Position numbers and translations under genes: made by a program. A stretch of 6,094 bases of DNA from an uncultured Bacilli bacterium (GTDB lineage Bacteria > Bacillota_I > Bacilli_A > RF39 > UBA660), in assembly GCA_947626445.1 (NCBI GenBank), contig CANQSC010000062.1, positions 1-6,094 of the forward strand, in the 5' to 3' direction. The notes under the pieces were generated by a model. That model did no database searches. It saw only the letters and a program-made list of their open reading frames with translations, and was not told where the DNA came from. Position 1 is the first letter of the stretch. Every line of letters begins with the position of its first letter. Shown here piece by piece: positions 1-4,222 of this stretch.

Positions 1-92
1 AATGATACACTTATTAATACTATTACTCCTATACTTACTAATATTACTTTTCTTTTCTTCTTATTTTTATCTTCATACTTTTCTAACTTCAT
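1..92 (-). CDS. N-terminal end of a membrane-anchored protein of unknown function (partial)
   Basis: Only the first 30 codons are in the window; the gene runs off the left edge. The ATG at 92-90 is preceded by a GAGGG ribosome binding site (101-105) about nine bases away, and a near-consensus promoter lies further upstream, so this is very likely a real gene start. The peptide opens MKLEKYEDKNKKKRK, a short lysine-rich cytoplasmic stretch, followed by VILVSIGVIVLIS, a hydrophobic run that reads as a single membrane anchor or uncleaved signal sequence. This topology (basic tail in, bulk of the protein outside) suggests a surface or secreted protein, but nothing in 30 residues identifies a family. 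It is divergent from the small XRE-type regulator at 222-476, which may control it. The reading frame stays open a little upstream of the ATG, but no better start with a binding site is visible. Confidence 0.68.
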   Translation of the reverse strand, partial: MKLEKYEDKNKKKRKVILVSIGVIVLISVS

Positions 93-149
93 ATTTAATC
101 CCTCATTCTTATCTTTACCCTATTTCATATTTTCTATACTATCACCCAC

Positions 150-178
150 ATTATATAACCATTTAGTTATAAAGTCAA
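150..178 (-). promoter_or_regulatory. Sigma-A-type promoter of the left-edge membrane protein gene
   Basis: Read on the minus strand, TTGACT (178-173) is followed after exactly 17 bases by TATAAT (155-150). This is one base from a perfect vegetative promoter. It predicts a start of transcription near 143 and a leader of about 50 bases before the ATG at 92. An inverted repeat (154-171) lies in the spacer and touches the -10 element, so the promoter is a good target for repression. Confidence 0.75.
154..171. repeat. Inverted repeat TATAAC-N6-GTTATA, candidate operator
   Basis: Six-base arms TATAAC (154-159) and GTTATA (166-171) are separated by six bases. The repeat sits between the -10 and -35 elements of the divergent promoter and about 50 bases upstream of the small XRE-type regulator gene. 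Size and place suit an operator for that regulator. The AT-rich background makes short palindromes common, so this is only a candidate. Confidence 0.35.
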
Positions 179-210
179 TTTGCCATTTTAAAGTATGTTT
201 AAATAATTTT

Positions 211-216
211 AGGTGA
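211..216 (+). promoter_or_regulatory. Ribosome binding site that sets a TTG start for the XRE regulator
   Basis: AGGTGA at 211-216 lies five bases before a TTG at 222-224. The GTG at 213-215 is in frame but lies inside this binding site and has no binding site of its own upstream. The TTG is therefore the better start, giving an 84-residue protein beginning MINIERLKEI. Confidence 0.6.
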
Positions 217-221
217 TTTTT

Positions 222-476
222 TTGATAAATATTGAAAGATTAAAAGAGATTAGAAATGATAAAGACTATACCCAAAAAGATATAGCCAATTATTTAAATA
301 TTAGTCAAGTTCAATATTCTAGATATGAAACTGGTATAAGAATTATTCCTATTGATTTATTAGCAAAATTAGCAAAACTTTATCAAGTTAGCATTGATTA
401 TCTATTAGGCTTAACTGATGTTAGAAATCCTTATCCACCATCTAAAATATATAATAAGACAACAATTAAATCTTAA
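222..476 (+). CDS. Small XRE/Cro-type helix-turn-helix transcriptional regulator
   Basis: This is an 84-residue, single-domain DNA-binding protein of the HTH_3 (XRE) family. The recognisable pattern is LKEIRNDKDYTQ (7-18), the helix-turn-helix TQKDIANYLNIS to YSRYETG (17-38), and the closing PIDLLAKLAKLYQVSIDYLLG (43-63). This covers the whole five-helix fold; the last 20 residues are a polar tail with no visible sensor or oligomerisation domain. Such lone regulators usually repress their own gene or a neighbour. Here the neighbour is the divergent membrane protein gene at the left edge, whose promoter holds the inverted repeat 154-171. I chose the TTG start at 222 because of the binding site at 211-216; starting at GTG 213 would add three residues. 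I found no convincing promoter on this strand. The stop codon lies inside the terminator shared with spoVG. Confidence 0.88.
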   Translation: MINIERLKEIRNDKDYTQKDIANYLNISQVQYSRYETGIRIIPIDLLAKLAKLYQVSIDYLLGLTDVRNPYPPSKIYNKTTIKS

Positions 477-490
477 CTGTTGTCTTTATT
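456..490. terminator. Shared bidirectional terminator between the XRE regulator and spoVG
   Basis: A long stem forms from 456-469 (AAGACAACAATTAA) and 473-486 (TTAACTGTTGTCTT) around a three-base loop. The plus-strand RNA has one A-C mismatch, which becomes a G-U pair on the minus strand. The run TTTATTTTTATT follows on the plus strand; the minus-strand tail (ATTATATATTTT) is weaker. It terminates the regulator gene, whose stop codon is in the hairpin, and probably also spoVG, which ends at 492. Confidence 0.8.
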
Positions 491-491
491 T

Positions 492-755
492 TTATTCCTC
501 TTCTTCTTTATTATATTCTGCAAATATTGCATCTTCAAACATTTTACGAACTTCTGGATTTATAGGATGACATACATCTTTATATTCCCCAGTAGCTGTC
601 TTTCTACTAGGCATTGCAATGAATAAACCGTTGTCTCCTTCAATAATTCTAATATCATGAATTGCAAATGATTCATCAATTAAAACTGAAGCTATTCCTT
701 TCAATCTTGAATTTTCTTTCGTAATTTTACGAACACTGACAGATGAAATTTTCAT
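492..755 (-). CDS. spoVG: SpoVG family nucleic-acid-binding regulator
   Basis: This is the full-length 87-residue SpoVG protein, a small nucleic-acid-binding regulator. In Bacillus it affects asymmetric septation and cortex formation during sporulation; in non-sporulating relatives such as Staphylococcus and Listeria it controls virulence and stress genes. The family signature is clear: IASVLIDESFAIHDIRIIEG (21-40), then NGLFIAMPSRK (42-52) and HPINPEVR (63-70), ending in an acidic EEEE tail. Length is close to the usual 85-97. The ATG at 755 has a very strong binding site, AGGAGGAG (762-769), six bases upstream. It follows veg on the same strand, where Bacillus has sspF, ispE, purR and yabJ between the two. 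The 60-base gap carries both a vegetative and a sigma-H-like promoter candidate, and the gene ends at the shared terminator at 456-490. Confidence 0.96.
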   Translation of the reverse strand: MKISSVSVRKITKENSRLKGIASVLIDESFAIHDIRIIEGDNGLFIAMPSRKTATGEYKDVCHPINPEVRKMFEDAIFAEYNKEEEE

Positions 756-777
756 ATCTTACTCCTCCTATTTCATA

Positions 778-802
778 ATTCCATTTTATAGCAAAAATTC
801 CC
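778..802 (-). promoter_or_regulatory. Sigma-H-like promoter candidate for spoVG
   Basis: On the minus strand GGGAATT (802-796) is separated by 11 bases from ATGGAAT (784-778). From memory, the sigma-H promoter of Bacillus subtilis spoVG is AGGATTT, 11 bases, GTGGAAT, so pattern and spacing agree with three differences. The predicted RNA start would fall only a few bases before the ribosome binding site, leaving a short leader. It overlaps the vegetative candidate at 783-811, and the two may compete or alternate. Confidence 0.4.
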
Positions 803-811
803 ATATTTCAA
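783..811 (-). promoter_or_regulatory. Sigma-A-type promoter candidate for spoVG
   Basis: On the minus strand TTGAAA (811-806), a 17-base spacer and TAAAAT (788-783) give one mismatch in each hexamer. The -35 extends into the veg stop-codon region upstream. It would let spoVG be transcribed apart from veg during growth. Confidence 0.5.
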
Positions 812-816
812 GTATT

Positions 817-1029
817 TTAGATAGGTTTTACTACAACATCTCCGATAATTACATCAGCATAATTAAAACTTTTTTCACTTCCATCAATAAAAACCGTAAA
901 AACATAAGGATACACAGCAGATAATATCCCTTCATATTCATAGTTTTTATTTCTCATTCCATATATTTTAACTGAAACTCTTTTATTTAAATACTTAGCA
1001 ATATCTTCTCTTACTAAATCTAAGTTCAA
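817..1029 (-). CDS. veg: Veg family protein
   Basis: This is a 70-residue Veg (DUF1021) protein. In Bacillus subtilis Veg is abundant in growing cells and has been linked to biofilm matrix gene expression and spore germination; its biochemical role is not settled. The match rests on IAKYLNKRVSVKIYGMRNK (10-28), then YEGILSAVYPYVFTV (32-46) and SFNYADVI (54-61). These align by eye with the Bacillus GILAETYPSVFVIQL and SYADIL blocks. It is shorter than the roughly 86 residues in Bacillus, mainly at the C-terminus. The start is a TTG (1029-1027), supported by AAGGGGG (1039-1045) nine bases upstream; there is no in-frame ATG near the N-terminus. It lies between yabG and spoVG, the expected order. 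I see no Pveg-like promoter in the 60 bases upstream, so it may be read from further up. Confidence 0.9.
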   Translation of the reverse strand: MNLDLVREDIAKYLNKRVSVKIYGMRNKNYEYEGILSAVYPYVFTVFIDGSEKSFNYADVIIGDVVVKPI

Positions 1030-1089
1030 AACAATTATCCCCCTTAATATCTCTTTAAAAAGTTATGCAATATAATTTGTTTTTAGAAC

Positions 1090-1866
1090 TTATCTTGGAA
1101 ATCCTACATACATCATTCCATTTGTTTTAATACCGCCTATTCCACTAGCTCCATATTTTGTTTTAGATAACAAATTTACTAAATCAACTTCTTTATTTCT
1201 TTCACTCATTGATAATATTGTTGCAATAATGGCAGGATCTAGACAATGAATATTTATTCTTTTAGGACTAGACGCAAAGTTAGCCCCAGCTTTAATTAAT
1301 TCTTCATAATTACTTTGACATGCTCCAGCAATTATAATTAATTTTTCATGAGATTTTTCATATTTTCTCGCTTCTTTAACGGCTTTAACAAAAGCATCAG
1401 TATTACGATAATTTTTATTGTCTTTGGGACTTCCTTTTTTAGGATAATAAGCATCATGTCCCGTTATAATTACAATATCTGGTTGATATTCAATAAGTAA
1501 ATTTCTAATTTCTTTATATATATCTTGTTCATTTATTCTTTTGCCAATAACCATAACTTTATTTCTTTTATAAAAATTAAGACATCTTTTTAAATAATCT
1601 TCATCAGCATCAATATGTAAGACTTTGCCTGGTAAAAAAAAGTATTCTCCTCGGTCTTCATTAAAATCTAAATCAAGTTCAAAATCATCTTCAATTTTTC
1701 TTTCATCTTCAACATATTTTTGTAAATCTTCTAAATTAGCATCTGCAAATAAACGAACCTGGACTCCTTTTAAATAAGCAACTTGATTTTTAATTTTAAT
1801 AATTTTAAAAACGGTATCATTGTTATAACTAATTCTTGTTACTAAATCCCCAACAGCAAATTCCAT
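1090..1866 (-). CDS. yabG: YabG, sporulation-specific coat-processing protease
   Basis: YabG (peptidase family U57) is a mother-cell protease that trims spore coat proteins, and pre-pro-CspA in Clostridioides difficile, late in sporulation. The family is recognisable along the whole length: an N-terminal MEFAVGDLVTRISY barrel-like segment (1-14), LPGKVLHIDADEDYLKRCL (78-96), IVIITGHDAYY (131-141), KLIIIAGACQSNYEELIKAG (175-194), and ANFASSPKRINIHCLDP (195-211). His137 in TGHDAY and Cys183 in GACQS are the likely catalytic pair. At 258 residues it is about 30 shorter than my memory of the Bacillus protein, with the charged linker after residue 50 reduced. I chose the ATG at 1866 over the in-frame ATG at 1872 because AGGGGA (1872-1877) is five bases from the former and would abut the latter; MEFAVGD also matches the Bacillus N-terminus MQFQIGD. 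It lies between the sigma-like gene and veg. Confidence 0.95.
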   Translation of the reverse strand: MEFAVGDLVTRISYNNDTVFKIIKIKNQVAYLKGVQVRLFADANLEDLQKYVEDERKIEDDFELDLDFNEDRGEYFFLPGKVLHIDADEDYLKRCLNFYKRNKVMVIGKRINEQDIYKEIRNLLIEYQPDIVIITGHDAYYPKKGSPKDNKNYRNTDAFVKAVKEARKYEKSHEKLIIIAGACQSNYEELIKAGANFASSPKRINIHCLDPAIIATILSMSERNKEVDLVNLLSKTKYGASGIGGIKTNGMMYVGFPR

Positions 1867-1882
1867 ACACATCCCCTAAAAA

Positions 1883-1908
1883 ATTGTATGAAAAAAACAA
1901 GCAAAAGT
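1883..1908 (-). promoter_or_regulatory. Mother-cell-type (sigma-E/K-like) promoter candidate for yabG
   Basis: On the minus strand CATACAAT (1890-1883) matches the sigma-E -10 consensus and the CATA core of the sigma-K -10. AC, the core of the sigma-K -35, lies 16 bases upstream (1908-1907). yabG belongs to the sigma-K regulon in Bacillus. The weakness is spacing: transcription would start at or within the ribosome binding site (1872-1877), and the spacer contains the T-run of the upstream terminator. Confidence 0.33.
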
Positions 1909-1928
1909 TGTCATAATTTTACTTGCTT
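1891..1928 (-). terminator. Candidate Rho-independent terminator of the sigma-like gene
   Basis: On the minus strand AAGCAA (1928-1923) pairs with TTGCTT (1904-1899), and the stem can extend across a two-base bulge. A G and a run of seven T (1897-1891) follow. The 5' arm is in the last codons of the sigma-like gene, whose stop codon (1913-1911) is in the loop. The stem is short and AT-rich, so termination may be partial. Confidence 0.5.
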
Positions 1929-2741
1929 TCTTATTCTTTTTAATTCTCTTTTTATTTTTTGTTCAATGTTTTGCGTACTACAATTATATTCTAAAGATAA
2001 TTCTTTAATAGATTTAGGTTTATCACTATAAAATCCACAATAGGACTGAAGAATTATTGATCTTATTGTTGCTAATCTTATTTTATTTTCAATTTGTTCA
2101 TAATAATATTGATTAATAATTTTTTCATATTCATCTGGAACTTCTATATTAGGTTTTAAATCTTCTTTAATTATTCGATTAATTAAAGGTCTTAAAATAA
2201 TATCAAATTTTCTTGAAGGCACTAATTTTAAATCGATATTTATTTCATCTGCTACTTCTATTAATTGCTTAAAAATATCTTGCAACTTTAAAGGAATACT
2301 ATCAGTATTTAAACCATGAACATATAAGAAAAATAAATCAGCCATAGTTCGATGTCCAATGCCATATAATTCTAAAGTTGTAACATTCATAAGACTAGTT
2401 TTTAAAGTACGATTAATTAAATCTTCATGGAAATCTCTAATAAAGTAATCAGAAAATATTTCTAATTTTAATACTTTTCCTGATTTTAAAAAGTTTAGCC
2501 ATAATTCAATACTATCCATTATAATATCTTCAATATCAAAATCTACCATATCATAATTTAAATAATAATTATTTTTTAATTGATTATAAATTAAATACAT
2601 TGTTCCATTAACCATTTCTTTAAATATTTGAGGGTCTTTGGTATTTTGATATTGTTGATATAAAGATTTTAATTCACTGATACTTAATTTGGGATAGGAC
2701 TTATAGGTTTTCCACCAATTTTCTAATTTTTCTTCATTCAT
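1911..2741 (-). CDS. Divergent sigma-70-like protein
   Basis: I do not recognise this 276-residue protein as a named gene, but its plan resembles a sigma-70 factor. Residues 17-53 (LSISELKSLYQQY to MYLIYNQ) follow the pattern of region 1.2 and the start of region 2. DIEDIIMDSIELWLNFLKSGK (69-89) and FSDYFIRDFHEDLI (96-109) align by eye with the region 2 DLEDLIQEG...KFD and FSTYA..WIRQAI blocks. The C-terminus, KSIKELSLEYNCS to IKRELKRIRK (243-272), is a good region 4.2 helix-turn-helix. The middle (about 120-200) is not region 3: GIGHRTMADLFFLYVHGLNT (127-146) recalls the helix-hairpin-helix of the RNA polymerase alpha C-terminal domain, which is speculative. The ATG has AAAGGGG (2752-2758) ten bases upstream. 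It has its own strong promoter and a candidate terminator, so it is probably monocistronic. It could be an alternative sigma factor or a sigma-derived regulator. Confidence 0.72.
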   Translation of the reverse strand: MNEEKLENWWKTYKSYPKLSISELKSLYQQYQNTKDPQIFKEMVNGTMYLIYNQLKNNYYLNYDMVDFDIEDIIMDSIELWLNFLKSGKVLKLEIFSDYFIRDFHEDLINRTLKTSLMNVTTLELYGIGHRTMADLFFLYVHGLNTDSIPLKLQDIFKQLIEVADEINIDLKLVPSRKFDIILRPLINRIIKEDLKPNIEVPDEYEKIINQYYYEQIENKIRLATIRSIILQSYCGFYSDKPKSIKELSLEYNCSTQNIEQKIKRELKRIRKQVKL

Positions 2742-2771
2742 GAAAAAAATACCCCTTTCAATTAAGAGGAT

Positions 2772-2799
2772 ATTATACCTAATCTTTTTAAAAAGTCAA
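2772..2799 (-). promoter_or_regulatory. Sigma-A-type promoter of the sigma-like gene
   Basis: On the minus strand TTGACT (2799-2794), a 16-base spacer and TATAAT (2777-2772) form a strong vegetative promoter. The -35 hexamer contains the TGA stop codon of rsmA (2798-2796), so the promoter is packed against the upstream gene. A 12-base palindrome CTTTTTAAAAAG (2784-2795) covers the spacer and the edge of the -35, but in this base composition it may be chance. Confidence 0.7.
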
Positions 2800-3554
2800 A
2801 TTATACTTTGATATAAGGTTACAAACATTTCATAAGGAAGTTCTTCTGCTCGAACATTAGGATTGTAACCATTTGCTTTTAAAATTGGTTCGATAATAAA
2901 CCAATACTCTTTTAAGTTGTTTTTTAAAGTTTTTCTTTTTTGTCTAAAAGCCATTTTTACAAAAGCTAAAAATTTTTTTTCATCTAAAGAAATGATGTTA
3001 GTTTTTTTATCTAAAACAACCACCGCACTTGTAACTTTAGGTACTGGATAAAAAGCTTCTTTTGGTACGTCAAATTCTAAATGAGTATTAAAATAGTGAT
3101 TTAAAAACACGGTAAAATAGCCATAATCCTTGGTATTTGGTAAAGCACAAAATCGCTCAGCTACTTCTTTTTGAACTAACAAAATCATTTTATAAGGTAT
3201 AACATTTTTAATTATATGTTCAATTATTGGGGTTGTAATATAATAAGGAATATTTGCGACAACATATAATTTTTGATATTGATATTTTTTTAATTCATTT
3301 AAATTACTTGTTAAAAAATCTTGATAAATTACTTCTAAGTTATTTAATTTATCTAAATATTCTTTCATTCTTAAATCAATTTCATAAGCAATTACTGGTG
3401 ATTTTTTTAAAACTAAATATTTTGTTAAAGCTCCCATTCCTGGACCAATTTCTAAGATTAAATCATTTTTTGCACTACTAAAAAGATTAGCAATATTTGC
3501 TAATACTTTCTCATCTTTTAAAAAATTTTGTCCTAAACTTTTTTTAGCTTTCAT
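2796..3554 (-). CDS. rsmA: 16S rRNA adenine dimethyltransferase RsmA (KsgA)
   Basis: RsmA uses S-adenosylmethionine to dimethylate the two adjacent adenines in the 3'-terminal helix of 16S rRNA (A1518 and A1519 in E. coli numbering), a late step of small-subunit maturation. The hallmarks are present: KKSLGQNFL (4-12), the cofactor-binding LEIGPGMGALT (34-44), the acidic YEID (57-60), QDF (78-80), and the catalytic NIPYYITTP (101-109). VPKEAFYPVPKVTSAVV lies in the C-terminal half. At 252 residues it is shorter than Bacillus KsgA (about 290), starting almost at the SLGQNFL motif as short family members do. Its ATG lies inside the end of the 3D gene (11-base overlap) with no strong binding site, only AG-rich sequence, which suggests translational coupling. 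In Bacillus the rRNA maturase gene rnmV precedes it; here there is no room for one. It ends in TGA within the next promoter. Confidence 0.97.
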   Translation of the reverse strand: MKAKKSLGQNFLKDEKVLANIANLFSSAKNDLILEIGPGMGALTKYLVLKKSPVIAYEIDLRMKEYLDKLNNLEVIYQDFLTSNLNELKKYQYQKLYVVANIPYYITTPIIEHIIKNVIPYKMILLVQKEVAERFCALPNTKDYGYFTVFLNHYFNTHLEFDVPKEAFYPVPKVTSAVVVLDKKTNIISLDEKKFLAFVKMAFRQKRKTLKNNLKEYWFIIEPILKANGYNPNVRAEELPYEMFVTLYQSII

Positions 3555-4095
3555 TATTTCTCAACCAACCATCTCTTAAAACTTCATAAGTAATACTTGT
3601 TCGTCCTACATGTTTAGAAGCATAAGATTCACTAGGTGTTAAAAGGTCTAAGTCCGTTCCAAGAACTCCTCTATCTAAGACAATAGCATACATTGGCTCA
3701 CTAGATAATTTTGAATTAAATCTTACTATTGAACCGCATGCTAAATTAGAACTAGAAGCCACAATATTAACTTGACCATATTCATTATCAACATAAGTAT
3801 CAGTGCCATCTTTAACATAATAACTTGGTTTACAAGCTAAAGTTCCATTACATAATGGACAATTAGCTCCATATCCTGTTAAATCCCCAGTATATGAAAC
3901 AATAGGATTATATATATCATTCTTTTTATCTTCTTCAATTTTCCATGACATTAAAGCTAAGTTAGTAACCCGATTACTAGCTCCACTATAAATTTCTGTA
4001 ACATCACTACCAACTTTAACATTGGCTAGTAATATAAAGAAAAACAAAAAAGCCATCTTAATTCCATAATTAAAAAAACTTTTAACTTTTTTCAA
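3544..4095 (-). CDS. Secreted 3D-like double-psi barrel protein in the yabE position
   Basis: This 183-residue exported protein has a basic start and hydrophobic segment (about 12-26, MAFLFFFILLANV), a signal peptide or membrane anchor. The C-terminal domain (68-177) resembles the 3D double-psi beta-barrel found in cell-wall lytic and Rpf/YabE-type proteins: TGYGANC (73-79), VNIVASSSNLACGSIVRF (109-126), AIVLDRGVLGTDLDLL (137-152), and HVGRTSITYEVLRDGW (162-177). Asp141 and Asp150 match two of the three aspartates naming the family; the first is Ser in VASSS. Four cysteines (79, 82, 88, 120), including a CPLC pair, could form disulfides outside the cell. YabE's long N-terminal repeats are absent, so function as a muralytic enzyme is inferred only. 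The ATG has GAAGGTG (4101-4107) five bases upstream, and the gene overlaps rsmA by 11 bases. Its place between tatD and rsmA matches yabE. Confidence 0.8.
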   Translation of the reverse strand: MKKVKSFFNYGIKMAFLFFFILLANVKVGSDVTEIYSGASNRVTNLALMSWKIEEDKKNDIYNPIVSYTGDLTGYGANCPLCNGTLACKPSYYVKDGTDTYVDNEYGQVNIVASSSNLACGSIVRFNSKLSSEPMYAIVLDRGVLGTDLDLLTPSESYASKHVGRTSITYEVLRDGWLRNNES

Positions 4096-4120
4096 AATAT
4101 CACCTTCTATTTACATCTAA

Positions 4121-4149
4121 ATCTTATCATATGAAAGTAGAAAAGTCAA
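4121..4149 (-). promoter_or_regulatory. Sigma-A-type promoter of the 3D protein - rsmA unit
   Basis: On the minus strand TTGACT (4149-4144), a 17-base spacer and TAAGAT (4126-4121) form a vegetative promoter, with TGA before the -10 giving an extended -10. It lies about 25 bases upstream of the ATG of the 3D gene and should also serve the overlapping rsmA. Confidence 0.7.
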
Positions 4150-4172
4150 AACCAACAAATGGTAATGTTTTA

Positions 4173-4194
4173 GCATATAAATTAATTTATTTGC
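4173..4194. repeat. 22-bp inverted repeat upstream of the flavoprotein gene, candidate operator
   Basis: The perfect palindrome ATAAATTAATTTAT (4177-4190) is flanked by one mismatched pair and then by GCA (4173-4175) and TGC (4192-4194), so ten of eleven base pairs are symmetric. It overlaps the TG of a possible extended -10 for the flavoprotein gene. A dimeric repressor bound here would block that promoter; which regulator is unknown. Confidence 0.45.
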
Positions 4195-4200
4195 CATAAT
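4192..4200 (+). promoter_or_regulatory. Possible extended -10 promoter of the flavoprotein gene
   Basis: TGC followed by CATAAT (4195-4200) reads as an extended -10. No good -35 lies 16-18 bases upstream. Transcription would begin near 4207, just before the AAGGAG binding site (4208-4213). TATAAA at 4176-4181 is an alternative -10, also without a -35. Confidence 0.28.
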
Positions 4201-4222
4201 AATTTTAAAGGAGAGTGACTTT

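Noticed and set aside
180..207. Plus-strand promoter TTGCCA-N16-AATAAT for the XRE regulator
   Set aside because: Transcription would begin near 214, inside or after the ribosome binding site at 211-216 that fixes the start codon, so the two readings conflict.
1030..1089. A strong Pveg-like promoter in the gap upstream of veg
   Set aside because: TTGCAT and TATTAA are only 15 bases apart and TATTAA runs into the ribosome binding site; no other hexamer pair is convincing.
1867..1872. Upstream ATG at 1872 as start of YabG (adding Met-Cys)
   Set aside because: The binding site AGGGGA would overlap or abut this ATG, while it is correctly spaced for the ATG at 1866, which also matches the family N-terminus.
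3254..3481. Plus-strand open frame of 75 codons inside rsmA
   Set aside because: It is antisense to well-conserved RsmA motifs, is rich in Leu and Ile as expected for a shadow of an AT-rich gene, and has no ribosome binding site of note.
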